This document shows, one piece after another, positions 1 through 12,118 of a stretch of DNA of 64,000 bases. The notes beneath the pieces were generated by a model. It was given only the letters and a program-made list of their open reading frames with translations, was not told where the DNA came from and searched no databases. Where the stretch lies: the NCBI GenBank assembly GCA_951394405.1, contig OX596338.1, forward strand, positions 2,170,001 through 2,234,000. Reading direction: 5' to 3'. Origin of the DNA: Coprinellus micaceus. Taxonomy: Eukaryota > Basidiomycota > Agaricomycetes > Agaricales > Psathyrellaceae. Position 1 is the stretch's first letter. Each line of letters opens with the position of its first letter. The position numbers and the translations under genes are program-made.

Positions 1-804
1 CGCAGGCGACTTCGAAGATGTCGTATCCGAGGTGCAGTTCCGCGATAAGACTCGGCCGAGAGAGAGAGCGGTATTCGTAACGGATACAAAAGAGAGGTGG
101 CGGATGGATTTAACCAAAGACGCCGGGAGTTCTGTCGAGGACGGCGGGTCGTCTCCTTCTAGTATCGCCGTCAGGTATGACTGGAGAGTGGCAATATAAA
201 CGGATGGATCAACGGTTAACGTCGTTATCTTCAAGGCGGCGGTCAACGAGATAAACGTCCGGGAGAGCAGGTGAGGTGAGCATCTCAGAAGAGTACCGAT
301 GTCATGGATTGAATCCGGGCGACTAGCTTCGCGAAGGGCAAGAGATAGACATGCCCCTGCAACCGTCCTAGCTCTCGAGCCCCATTTAAAGAAGCCTATC
401 GCCCTGGCCTGATTGAACAGCGTCGTGGCGCGGGGGGTTAAGCCGGGGGCGTTCATTGATACCGCGAGCGATTTGATAAAGTGGCCCATGGTAAGCTAAG
501 AGAACAACAGAACCTGGTCAGGCGGGCACACTCGATGAAAGCAAAATAAGATTTGGGGACGTACCTGGTTCTTCTGATCCCTGAGTGCCGGGCCCTGTCC
601 TGCAAGGGTATAGTTGGAGCGCGACTTGAGAATACTTGGGGCTGCAGGGTCTCTGAGGTCGTGGTGGAGGTCTGTCCGCCAGTCCTGGTTGGTCAAAATG
701 ACTTGGTTTGGGTCTGCGAGGCTGCCACAGGACGTGCATATCTCTGACGCGGCCGCATCGTCCCAGACAGTGTCGCCACCGCACTCCCTGCAGCGAGCAG
801 ACAT
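1..804 (-). CDS. TFIIB/BRF-family transcription factor, 3' part beyond window
   Basis: Two exons are visible: 804-565 and 495-1, split by a 69-bp GTACGT...TTAG intron in phase 0. The frame stays open to base 1, so the C terminus is missing. The N terminus is a zinc ribbon with paired cysteines (CRECGG ... CTSCGS, about residues 5-27). It is followed by a linker and a cyclin-like repeat that includes the segment ARAIGFFKWGSRARTVAGAC. This is the layout of TFIIB, BRF1 and relatives, which bridge RNA polymerase and promoter-bound TBP in the nucleus. I cannot tell which polymerase it serves; the divergent ribbon suggests a BRF-like or fungal TFIIB-like paralogue rather than canonical SUA7. It is transcribed away from the trehalose phosphorylase gene across a shared 411-bp promoter region. 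Confidence 0.72.
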
Positions 805-1215
805 GATGGACCGTGAGCTCGGTGGTGATCCGAGGTGGACAAGGAAGAGAGGTCACCAGACAGGTCCATCAGTCGTCATACATGATCCCGACGGTGGCGG
901 TGCACGTGCTGAGCGCTTCTTGGGCTGGTCCTTGTCGTCCTTTTGTGACGTCCGCTGGGCCGACCCTCTGTTCCCCCTTGGCCGGTTCTGGTTCTGGTTC
1001 TGGACTTCTCAGCCTCAATGGTCACCATGCTGATATTGGGGCTCAGAGATAAAGCGCCACCCAAATCCCAGATTCTGCGAATTCGATCTGTGGAAACCAA
1101 ACCTGGGGCATGCCGCATGCGGAGAATGCCAGTCACTTGAACCCCGCTCTGGGTTTTCCCTATAAAGGCGTGGCCCCCTCCATTTCTTCTCCTCATCGTC
1201 CTCATCCCGACCTTC
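805..1215. other. Shared divergent promoter region
   Basis: This 411-bp gap lies between the start codons of the TFIIB-like gene (minus) and trehalose phosphorylase (plus). The open frames in it are short and overlap on both strands, with no protein-like composition. The only element I recognise is a TATA box close to the plus-strand gene. Confidence 0.6.
1161..1167 (+). promoter_or_regulatory. TATA box of trehalose phosphorylase
   Basis: TATAAAG lies 49-55 bp upstream of the start codon at 1216. That spacing fits a highly expressed basidiomycete gene with a short 5' leader. A CT-rich stretch lies between it and the ATG. Confidence 0.55.
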
Positions 1216-3921
1216 ATGGCCCACAACACCTTCGCCTTCTCGTCTGTTCCTTCAGAGGCCGTTCGTCGCCGCTTGTCTTCTGTCGTTGGCGATGCATCGC
1301 GCCCTAATATCGCGCCGACTTTTGCCAGCCTCACGGTAGGTCCCAAGGCGTCTCCGCTTTGTCGATCGCGATGTACTGATAGTGTCGTTCCAGCCAATGT
1401 GGGCTGGTATCTCGGGCGCGACCGTGAACAACAACACAGAGTTCGAGATCGCCATCTCCATCCATGACTCTGTTTACGCCACGGATTTCGCGTCCCTGAG
1501 GATTCCGTACCATGTCAACAGCCCCGACAGGAACAACAAAGAGATCGAGCAGTTTGTCTTGCAAGCTCTCCGCAAGTTCTCCATCGAGCATCTCTGCAAG
1601 TTCCTCGGTGCCGGTATCACCCTTTCTCTGCTCAAGGAGGTTCGTTTATACGCGTCGTCAACCCGATCTCTTATCTGATTCCGTCGCGCCATGTAGTCCC
1701 CCAACATCTGCACCAGGCTTTGGCTTGACATGGACATCGTCCCCATCGTGTTCAATATCAAGCCATTCCACACCGACTCGATCACCCGTCCGAACGTCAA
1801 GCATCGCATCTCGTCGACCACCGGCTCCTACGTCCCATCCGGCGCTGAGACGCCCACTGTCCTTGTTGAGGCTTCTCACCTCTCTGCCGCGACTGGCTTG
1901 AAGGCCGACATCACTGGCCGCCTCCCCATTCCCCGCACTCTCGACGAGCAGGCCGACTCCGCTGCTCGCAAATGCCTGATGTACTTCGGTCCGGGTAATA
2001 ACCCCCGTCTGACCATCGGCGCTAGGAATCAGGTCACTGTCGATGCTGGTGGAAAGATCCATCTCATTGACGACCTCGACGAGTTCAGAGCAACAGTCGG
2101 CCCCAAGTACGACTCTTCCTCCTGCGCGTTACGGGACTTATCTCTGACATAGTTCTATAGGACCTGGAGTGCAGTCACTAAATTAGCGGACGAGCTCCGC
2201 GAGAAAAAAGTCAAGATTGGATTCTTCTCTTCCACTCCCCAAGGAGGTGTGTCAAGCCCTGTCGATTCTTCCATCTTGATATCTAATTTGTTTGTTTTCA
2301 GGCGGAGTGGCTTTGGTTAGTCTAGAAAACTCTATCAACATTTTGTAGTCCTGATTGCTTCTTAGATGCGTCACGCTCTTATCCGATTCTTGACCGCATT
2401 GGATGTTGATGCGGCGTGGTGCGTTTAATCTCAACCCTTTGTTTAAGGCTACCTTCTGACCTCTTCACGTTTTTAGGTATGTTCCCAACCCCTCACCAAG
2501 CGTCTTCCGCACCACCAAAAACAACCACAACATTCTGCAAGGTGTCGCCTCGCCTGACCTTCGTCTGACTCAAGAACAGAAGGATGGGTTCGATGCCTGG
2601 ATCACTAAGAACGGCCTTCGCTGGACAGCCGAGGGAGGCCCCCTCGCCCCCGGTGGTGTCGATGTCGCCTTCATAGGTATGTCTAGCGTCGTATCCTTTA
2701 ACCCTTATGGAACCTCACGGAGCGATTATTAGATGACCCTCAGATGCCTGGTCTCATTCCCCTGATCAAGAAAATCCGCCCTGGGCTCCCCATCGTCTAT
2801 CGCTCCCACATCGAAATTCGCAGCGACCTCGTTCACAACCCTGGCTCTCCCCAAGAGGAGGTTTGGAAGTACCTGTGGAACAACATTCAACATGCCGACG
2901 TGTTCATCAGTGAGTGGAAATGTAATGCCTCTCGGTTGTCTTCGTTAATTTCCGTCAAGGTCACCCCGTGAGCAAGTTTGTCCCTAGCGACGTCCCTCTC
3001 GAGAAACTTTGCTTGTTGGGTGCCACCACCGATTGGTATGCTGTTGTCCACCCCCTCGTCGCTGTCATTTGCTAATCGGGGTATAGGCTCGATGGTCTTA
3101 ACAAAGATCTCGACCCTTGGGATTCTCAGTACTACATGGGCGAGTTCCGCAACTTGTGCGTGAAGGAGAAGATGAACGAACTCAAGTGGCCCGAACGCGA
3201 CTACCTCATCCAGGTCGCTCGGTTCGACCCTGCCAAAGGTATCCCTCACGTCATCGACTCGTACTACAAACTGCGTGAGCTCTTGCACAAGGACTCCCCG
3301 GAGCTCGGCGAGGATGAGCATCCCCAACTTCTCCTTTGCGGACACGGTGCCGTCGACGATCCCGACGCCAGCATCATCTACGACCAGGTCATCGCCCAAA
3401 TCAACTCCGAGCCCTACGTCAAGTACCAGAAGGACATCATCGTCATGAGGTTGCCACCCAGTGATCAGCTCCTTAACGCACTCATGGCCAACTCCCGTAT
3501 CGCCCTCCAGCTCTCCACGCGTGAAGGCTTCGAGGTCAAGGTCTCCGAGGCCCTCCACGCAGGCCGCCCCATCGTTGCCTCCCGCACTGGCGGCATCCCC
3601 CTCCAGATCGTCGACGGCAAGTCTGGCTTCCTCGTCACTCCTGGTGACAACGAGACCGTAGCCAAGCACTTGTACGACCTCTACACCGACGAGGGTCTCT
3701 TCCGCACCATGAGCCAGTTTGCGAAGAAGAATGTGTCCGATGAGGTTGGTACTGTTGGCAACGCTGCTGCCTGGCTCTACCTCGCCGTCATGCTCCACCG
3801 TGGTGTCAAGCTCAAGCCCAATGGCGCGTGGTTGAACGATATGCTCCGCGCTGAGACCGGTGAGCTGTACGACGACAGTGAGCCGAGACTGCCCCGCGGT
3901 GGTCTCCAGATGCAGGGATAG
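1216..3921 (+). CDS. treP: Trehalose phosphorylase (retaining, GT4 family)
   Basis: This cytosolic enzyme reversibly phosphorolyses trehalose to alpha-glucose 1-phosphate and glucose. The protein closely follows the mushroom enzymes of Grifola and Pleurotus. Ten exons encode 738 residues (family about 732): 1216-1335, 1394-1639, 1697-2106, 2161-2246, 2302-2315, 2366-2418, 2477-2676, 2733-2909, 2960-3035, 3087-3921. Every junction keeps phase. Family landmarks are RLWLDMDIVPIVFNIKPFHT near residue 130 and YRSHIEIRSDLVH. The GT4 nucleotide/phosphate-site motif EGFEVKVSEALHAGRP sits near residue 607, and the protein ends LPRGGLQMQG. Exon 5 is a 14-nt microexon that naive gene callers would miss. 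Trehalose is a fungal storage and stress sugar, so regulation by carbon status or stress is likely, but only a TATA box is visible. Confidence 0.97.
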
Positions 3922-4307
3922 GATTACATATCCTCGTTTTTTCTCTGTCTCTGTCTCGTCTCTGAGGCAGTCCTCTCTTGAAAGTTCATGTGCGCAATGT
4001 AGAAATGTCCCATCCTTCGCTGATACTGTTGTATAAAATATAAACCGATTGCTGTATGTATAATAAGTTCAATACAATGTTCATAGCCCTGAGGAAACGC
4101 TGGAGTCGTGATGCGCGCCGAATATCGAGTCATGGGGAGAACGCGACGCCCCCGAGAAAAGGCAATTAACACTCGACAGGGGCTATATTCCCCAATCTGG
4201 GCTCATCGCCGAAGCGTCAGCGCAGTGGGAGATGACTCTGATTGTGTCTTGCTCTTGCTTATAACCACTTTGATACTTTCTGCGGTTCCCTCATACCACA
4301 CCTGACT
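3922..4307. other. Intergenic, no gene seen
   Basis: This 386-bp stretch holds the 3' flank of trehalose phosphorylase, with A/T-rich 3'-UTR-like sequence around 4020-4080, and the promoter of the E2 gene. I see no protein-like frame and no RNA gene. Confidence 0.5.
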
Positions 4308-5464
4308 ATGGCCGCAGCTCTGAGGTGAACCCCATCCGCGCTTCATTCCTACCAAACCACACTGATGAAGTCTTTCAGGCGAATCCAAAGGGTGCGAGTC
4401 GCCACTCTTGGGGTGTTGCTGTGAAAGAAGATACTAACGATACCGTCGGTGTCCAGGAACTGATTTCCATTCAGAACAACCCCCTAGAGGTGAGTGTTGC
4501 GTTCGAGGCGAAATGCACGTTGGAGGAACTTGGGCCTTACACCCCGCATCGTCGCGTCCTAGTCCATCACCGTCCGTGTTGACGATGATAACATGTTCGA
4601 GTGGAAGTGCTCAATAAAGGCATTTGTGAGTCCTCCTTAACTCACTTATCGCCCACCTAATTCACCTTGCTTTCAACTTCTTCATCACATCCCTCCACAA
4701 ATGCACATCCGACTGCTCCTCACCCGCCGACCGATCCGAACACCGGTACATCTACTTTGGACGCTCCGACCTATGAATGAACGAAAATTTGACCTCGTCA
4801 ATGCAAAATGAAGCCCGATTCTCCATACAAAGGAGGCACGTTCAACTTCAACCTCACCTTGCCTGAGAATTTCCCCTTCAAAGCACCTACTGTATGTCTC
4901 TTGTTATATCGGCCTCAGGTTATGCAACATTGTCTAGATGCTCATATGCGGGACGGCTACAGGTCACATTCACGACCAAGATATATCACCCAGGTATCAA
5001 CGAGGAAGGTGCCATTTGTGTGCCCGTGCTGCGAGATGAAGTGAGTGGCCGGACCGAACCTGACATCATGGGCTTTCGGAAAGCTAATGTATATTCGTTC
5101 AGTGGAAACCCACTGTGACATTAACCTCGGGTAAGCACATACTGCTTGCCTTGCTGCGTGATAAGGCAAACTCACGCGCAGGCACGCATCTTATCCCCTC
5201 CTACAGTGCTCAACATTGTCCAGGAAAAACTGAATAACCCTAGCCCGGACGATCCTTTCGAGCCTCAGATTGCCCAGGTAGGACTTGTTTGACGAAGCCT
5301 AGAAAATGATCTAATCGGCGCGTAAATGGTATCATAGACGCTGAAGGAAGATAAGGCGAAATTCCTAGCTAACGCTAAGGAGTGGACTAAGAAGTAAGTG
5401 GCTGCCGACTACGCTACCTGTGCCGCAGCGCTAAGCCAGAGTTTCCACTAGGCATGCCTCATGA
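4308..5464 (+). CDS. Ubiquitin-conjugating enzyme E2, UBE2L3-like
   Basis: The E2 accepts ubiquitin from E1 on a cysteine and passes it to an E3. Ten small exons give 149 residues (human UBE2L3 has 154): 4308-4324, 4379-4391, 4457-4489, 4563-4625, 4814-4891, 4963-5040, 5103-5130, 5207-5277, 5338-5393, 5452-5464. The UBC fold is complete: the N-terminal MAAALRRIQ helix, the IYHPGINEEGAICVPV strand with active-site Cys87, then WKPTVTLTSVL and a C-terminal helix ending EWTKKHAS. The catalytic cysteine is followed by P, as in UBE2L3 (CLPV), rather than the usual LD/LDIL. Family members of that type favour HECT and RBR ligases, so a similar preference is plausible. Exons of 17, 13 and 13 nt make this gene easy to mis-annotate. 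The intron after codon 42 is long (188 bp). Confidence 0.93.
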
Positions 5465-6199
5465 AATGCTTGACCAGGTCGCCAATGATCTTCTGATCTG
5501 TTGTCTCCGATGCTCTCTGAACGTCCTGCACACTGTCCGTTTGCTCAACCTGTAACTCTACTACATTTACCTGTATCGCTAGCTGAGTCTCTGAACACAT
5601 GCCAATCTACCCTCGCGTTTTCGTGATGGACCTGAGCCAAAAGCGGATAGGGGCCAGGTGCCATCTCGGGAACAAGCACTGCAACGGCGAAGTTCACCGT
5701 TGCGCCCGTATACCCATCTCCACCCCCATGCCATTGTCCAATTTGACCTCCTCCTGACCTCCTGCGACCTGCCCTCCTCTAGCACACCTTGGTTTGTCGG
5801 GGACTCTATTCAACGGCTTTTACGCCTTCAGTTTTCCCAATTTGACAATCTGGAAGAGCAACTCGTGTACAACACGTTGCAGACCATCAACATTATCTTT
5901 TCCTTCCAGACGGACTACGCCCCACTCGCCATATCTTAATCACGCGAATCGAATCGCCAAAACTGCACCCTGTCAACAGAACCCTTGACTTGTTCACAAA
6001 AAACATCGGGCGGTACCCCAGATTGGGCGCTACCCTTCCAACTTGGAGCAAGAGCGAGGCCGCACTTGGATATACCCCCTCGGAGTTGGTACAGCAAGTC
6101 CGTTACCCCAGAATACGATACTCTCGCAACATAGTCTGTGAATAGTGAAGGGTTGGATACCACCATTCTTGGCAGGATTACTAGCAGTATAAAGCAAAG
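5465..6199. other. Intergenic, no gene seen
   Basis: This 735-bp stretch holds the E2 3' flank and the promoter region of the serine-rich gene. A 93-codon plus-strand frame at 5658-5939 has no family resemblance and no splice support. A TATAAAG at 6188-6194 lies only 6 bp before the proposed start codon, which is too close to be a normal TATA box for that ATG. Confidence 0.4.
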
Positions 6200-9100
6200 A
6201 TGCATAGGTTTCGGTGCGTTTTCCTCTCCCTTCGCCTCCCCGTTTTCTACCCTTCTGTCTCGGTCTGTTCCTGGTGCGGTCAGTGCAATCGCCCCTGCAA
6301 TGGGCCCAATCTAGGTTATGGGACCTCGCTTCGCTTCTCTTCCCGATTGATTGCTTAGCCACGCGCCAGCGTGAGCCGATTTCCCTTGTAATTTCGGTCA
6401 CCAAGTCTTGGTTACCCTACGAATCCTTCTTTTTCTTCTCCTTCCAGCCCACAAGCTTGTCCCCCCGAGGCTGACTCCCTGTTCACAGCAAAAAGTCGGA
6501 AGTAAAGCGCAACCCAGTGCCGGAGTACCAACCACCCTCGCACAGTGACGTCGCACCTAGCCTTAACCAACAACAACTACCGCTCGACTTCCTACCCTCG
6601 ACGGACGACTTCCGCACGTCGCTTATCCTACCCGAGTAAGCACCCGTTCATTTGGACCCTTTTGACCTGGGGAATGATCTTTTGTTGACGTGTCTGTGAC
6701 ACCCAGTCTTTCGCGACGATTCTCCCTCCTCCGCACTCCTGCTGGCGACCCTGTCACTATCGACGACCTCCGCTCCAAGTTTGCGGAACAGCGGGCGAAA
6801 GGGGCCGAAAACACCATCTCGGAAGAAGAGGAGGATATGCTGCTGGAGACGCTCGGAAAGTGGAGGGGGCGGAACTCGGGAAGCCACCACTCTCAGGACC
6901 AGTCGGGGGACAGTAGTTTCACTGCAACGAGCGATGGCGGGAATACCGAAGAGTCTGGGAGCAACAGCAGCACCACCGTGAAGCTAACGGGGAAGGGTGG
7001 AGGGAGTTCCAGTGCAAGCACGAGCACAACATCATCGCCAAGCAAGTCGAAGAGGTATAGCAATAACCTATTTGGTTCAGGGCGGCTGAGGGATTATACC
7101 TATCTTCGGGGCGTGGCGTCCTCGCGGAACTCGGGGGGTGCAAGCTCGAAGGCAGGCTCCATAACGCCATCGGAAGATTCGACCACTAGCTCTCGACTCG
7201 CAACCACGTCAAGTTTCACCGACACTCTAGCGTCATCGTCGCCCCCGACCGCTAACGTGGACGAGCCGGCCGTGTCCCTTACTGGTGCGAGTGATCAAGC
7301 TTCCGTGCGGTCAGCATCGTCGCTCGTTCATGAGGGCGTTCCCGCTGCGGAGTACAGGCTGCAGAAGAGCTTGGGTCCGACGGGGTTGATGAGGGCGTCC
7401 GCGGCGTTGGAGAATGTGATTCAGGAGATTGAGGATGAAGTAGAGGAGGAAATCGTAATGCCGAGGTCTACCCCAATACCCAGAGACCACACTGACCCAC
7501 ATCTCCAACATGGTAATGGTTTTCTGCAGGCAAGCAACATAGCGGAGGGTTTTAACGTGAGTTGCAGGCCGTTTATTCATACTTATGAAATTCTCACACC
7601 TGGTCTTCTCAAAGCGCGAGAGCAATATCTCGATGTTGTCCTCAGTGATTGAGGCAGGAATGGCGATATCTTCGGACAAGCCCAGCGATGAGATAGGGAA
7701 CTCCAACGCTCAGCGAGGCCCATCCCCTGTCCCCTTGGGCCACGTTCCGGGCTACATCCCTGGGATGCCCAGGCCAATGACTCCCCGTGACTACGACTCG
7801 TTTGACGAACAAAGATCGCATTCAACGACGCCCCGAGCAACGTCCCCAATGCACGGGTCTTTTACTCTGTCAGAAGCTGGCTCCGCTGCAGCATCTATAT
7901 CAAACATTCTACGCCGAGGCTCAGTTTCGTCCCAGCAGTCAGCAAGGCCAGCAACTCCTCTCTTTTTGAACCGTAGCCCACATGGCGGGCAGAGTTCCAT
8001 CTCCAGCATCGCTCAGAGCGGACGGTACACCCCCGTCGACGATGGCAAGGGTCGCCTCGCCACGGATCTGAACAGCAGCGCGAACAGTGGTCCTGCCTCT
8101 TACGACTACGATGCGTCCCCCGGTTCTTCTATTCTAGTGGGACGGCGGCGACCCGCTTCGCCGCTTTCGAATCCCCCGTTCCATGGTATCTCCGCGATGT
8201 CAACTTCACCACAGAGTACACCTTCGCGGCCGACCACACCCTCTAACATCATCTGGGGTGTGAGGCCCGATGCAAATGTCTCGCCCCAGTCAAGCCGACA
8301 GAGTGATAAACACAGTCGGGACAATAGTTGGGCTAGCGATGGCGATTCGGACACATACGGGTCTGGTGCTGGTGAAACTGACGACGACGTTTATGCAGGA
8401 CTTGGATACTCGAATGGAAGAGTTGTGCGGCCTCCCCCGAGATCTCACTCCCCAGGGCCAGAGCAAGGTCAACTATCTAGGTCCTGGACGTTCAAAGCAA
8501 GCCAAGCAGCGGCAAGCGTTGCGAGGGCAATCCACCCTGTGAATGGAGAAGCCGGCCAACACCAGGCCTCGTCCCCTCAGCGCAGTAATCACCGGTCGTT
8601 GACGCCAACACAAAGTGCTCCTCGGTCGCCGGGATCCCCTACTTTGGAAGCTTCTTCTCGATCAGCGAGGCGGTCTTCGCGCCAGAACGGTTACTCTGCG
8701 TCGTCACCATTCAATCTAGGACCACTACCGACCCTTGCGTTGAACCCCAGGGCAAACATGTCCAGCTCCTCGCTCGAGTCTGCGGGATCAAGCTTCCACT
8801 CTGAGGAGGACGACAAGGATAAGCTACTGAACCTCTTCAACGATGCTGAGATTCAGCCACCGTGGCACGCCATCTCGACGCCTTCATCATCCGGGAAGTC
8901 GTCTACCACTTCTGGTGTTAATGAGCTCAGCAGATCGACTTCAAGAACATCCCCCGAGGAGGACTGGGATCCAGAGGACATCGTCAGAGGGTATGCCGGG
9001 TTGAAGCGGACCGATTTCGCTATGATCCATGACAGACTCGTGACCGTGGCGAAGTCAACCGAGCATCGCGGGTCTGCTTTGCGGAAGCGCAGACCCTCAA

Positions 9101-11853
9101 CCTCGCAGTCTAACTACTCTGTTCGCGGTGATACCCGAGTAAGCGATGCAAAGTTTTTGATATGCGGTTTGTAGGTACTAATAGGTGCTCCCGCAGGTCG
9201 CGAGTCCCCCTGCCTCGCCGACTTCTAATATCTTCCACAATGCCCGGGAGCAACAACAGATGCAAGTTCTGAACAGCTGCCTTGAGCAGCAGCCAATTGT
9301 TGCGCCAGCCATGTCTCCGTCCAACTCATCCTCTTCATTCGACCGTCCGAACAGAAACCTGGCCCAAGTCTTGTTTGGGCAGGAGGAGGAAGGGCCTGAT
9401 GCCGAAAGTCAACCACATACCCCTCCAGTATCGATAAATCCCGAGAAGGTTGAACCCCCGAAAGTCGCTACTGTTTCTCCCCTCGCCATTTCCGAAAGAA
9501 CCACGTCTCCAGATCCGGATACCCAGGCCATTTCTCCATCGGCATACCCTCGATCACCGGCCACTCCTTCCGCATTCACCCTCAACCGTAATCCCTCTAG
9601 CGCTAAATTGCCACCCCAAACGCCTCAAGATCAAGCGGCCCTTGTGTTGGAAGTCCAGCAGAAGGTCGAGGCCGCCACTGCCGCACTCCGCAAGCGCCCA
9701 TCTCATGAAGGCCTGACACACTCCTCCTCCATATCACGCAAGCGGATTGACCCCAGTCAGATCTCGAAACCACTCCTTGTTTCATCTTCGACGAGCGTCG
9801 ACACCATCCCTCTCAAAACTCCTGCTCTGTCTGCCGGGAATGGTACTGGCACTTTGAAGATCGGATCCCGGTTCAAAAAGCTAAGGGGCAGTCTTCGAGC
9901 CAAGAATGTGGTCCCACCTGAGGAACTGACTCCCTCGACCGCTGAGACCAAGACACCTACTACATCTCAAACTGCATACTATGACGTGGAGAAACTCAGA
10001 TCACCTGGTCCCCCCAGTATTTCCAGTGCCATCGACACGAGGTTCAAAGTCTCCGTCCCCAGTCCACCGGCGTCTGCTGGGCCAGGACTGAAAGGTTTCA
10101 TGGCTCGTTTCAGAACCAAGCGTGCCACAGATATTCCTCAATCTTCAGCCTCGTCCATCTCCTCCGATCACCACCATTCACCTCAGCCACCAGTGACTCC
10201 GCTTTCTCCTCTTGGCCAAGCCCAGAGGCAGGTCTCCACCTCGTCGACCCTGTCTCGAACATCTTCCCACAATGCTGCATCCGAATCTGGCAATACGCCT
10301 ACTACTGCCAGGCCAGACCAGTACCACAGCCAGTTCTCCCCACCGAGCAGCCCATTGCCAACGACGACCGAAGCTCCCGAAGCAGATGGCAACGATGCCA
10401 TTCACCAACTCTTTGCCGCTGCTACGAATCTTGGGATCGACCAAGGGGCATTGAACGACCTTCTTAAACGTTCCGGGTCCCTAAACGCAAAGTCACTTCT
10501 CAATCCAAGCAATGGCGCGACCCCGATAGGCAGTCATCCGTCTGGAAAACCGTATGGTCAACAGCACCTGACCGTTCCACCAATACAACATCCAAATCTC
10601 TCATCCAGCAGTGGGTCGGACCATACGGCGACTCCTGGCATGTTTAACTCTTCGCCAGTTTCCGATCTTTCGACGGGTAACAGCTTCTCGTACAACGAAG
10701 AAGGCTCACCCACCGACAACCCAGGTGCCAAGCCTCCGACGAACCGGCCTGAACACCTCCGCCGAGCAAGGGATGTTAACACGGAAGCCAACCCCATCGT
10801 GCGCAGGACTCTTATCTTCGCTGACCCCAAACAGTCGACTGTCGATCCTGCAGGGCTGAAACGAAACAAGAGTCGACGCAGGGCTAGCGTTCAGTCTAAC
10901 TCCACTCGGTCCATTCATGACCGAGTTCCAACCCCTCCTCCGTCAAAGACACCGCAACACAAGCGCTTCTCCCATGAGGCCTCCCCACCAGTCCCACAGC
11001 TCCCGCATGCTTTGGGCGGGCCAGCGGATAGCCACCTGAACGTACCTCCTGGGCACCTTGAGAAATCCAATTCTGCGGCGTATGACTCGCTGTAAGCACC
11101 CTGTTTCATTTTTAGCGCCCATTGATTCTAACTGTTAATTTCCCTCTAGTTACGAGCTGTACGGTGATAGTCGATCGGCGAGCATGATGGTGGACCCCAA
11201 TCACCAGCACTTTGGGAGTGGAGACTCTCCCCTTAACTCCGAAACAGCGACTGGGGTGGAGGTCATTCAGTTGGCGAACGGCGACATTATCTGGTGTGTA
11301 CTCCCTTCTCTTTTACGGCGACAACGTTCCTCTTATCTCTAGCGACCCATAGGAACGTCGTCAATGGCTTACGCGACGAGGATGATGAATCGCTGTACAC
11401 TGGCCGTAACTCACTTGGGTCGGAATACTCTACGCAGGAGAATGGCGGAAACATGCAGGTCTTTGTAAAGGGGCACGGCAGGTCGTCATCAAAGGGGAGC
11501 CAGGCCTCTTTCATGTCACGCAAGAAGATGAATGGTGGCAAATCGCGACCCGAGACTAAGGTGCGCATTCAGTTACAAGCGCCCTAGAACCTTATTTTCA
11601 CACTCACAACATGGACTCCTAGGTCCTCTATGGGTCTCCGGAGCAAATTGGTCGCCTGATCGAGAGCGTTTCTCAAGGCATGGATTCCGGGTCTTTCAAC
11701 TTTGCGCCATATGCGGGCCAAGGTGCCAGCAGTCGCTCCCATGCGGGAGGCGCCGGCCATTCTGCAACCTCGTCGTTATCAACCAATGACTGGGCGATTA
11801 ACGAAATCGACAACATACTAACCTCTATCAATGCCAATTCTACCCGCACCTGA
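6200..11853 (+). CDS. Large serine/proline-rich protein, function unknown
   Basis: Eight exons encode about 1,670 residues: 6200-6213, 6489-6635, 6707-7556, 7615-9138, 9197-11091, 11150-11293, 11353-11560, 11623-11853. Phases agree throughout. The start rests on a 14-nt first exon (MHRF) followed by an unusually long 275-bp intron, so the N terminus is the least certain part. Most of the protein is low-complexity Ser/Pro/Thr with many SP and TP sites, as in proteins regulated by proline-directed kinases. Three blocks look conserved rather than disordered: residues about 50-105 (LSRRFSLLRTP through TISEEEEDMLLETLG), an acidic ENVIQEIEDEVEEEIVMPRS block, and the C-terminal part from EVIQLANGDIIW to WAINEIDNILTSINAN. 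I recognise no catalytic domain, signal peptide or membrane segment. A scaffold or cell-polarity role would be a guess. Confidence 0.8.
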
Positions 11854-12005
11854 GTCTCTTCGCTTTCCCCTCTCCTCCCCATATCCTTGTCCCAGCTGTC
11901 CCTCTCTTTGTCGTCTTGTGTCGTGCAGATCCCGTTTCATTGTGTTGTTCACAGCGCCCATATTATATATACCCTGAATGTCTTGATTGTCCATATGCTG
12001 TACTG

Positions 12006-12011
12006 AATAAA
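12006..12011 (+). terminator. Candidate poly(A) signal AATAAA
   Basis: AATAAA lies 153 bp after the stop codon of the serine-rich gene, inside an A/T-rich stretch. The convergent DUF6593 gene ends 108 bp further on. Confidence 0.4.
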
Positions 12012-12118
12012 GTGCGAAATGCATAGCAATAGATAGTGCAAGGAAAACATGAAAGCATGCGGCAAAAACCAACCCTAAAACGAGAAAGGCAGGGAGTGAA
12101 GGGCGGCGCTGCGGCCAT

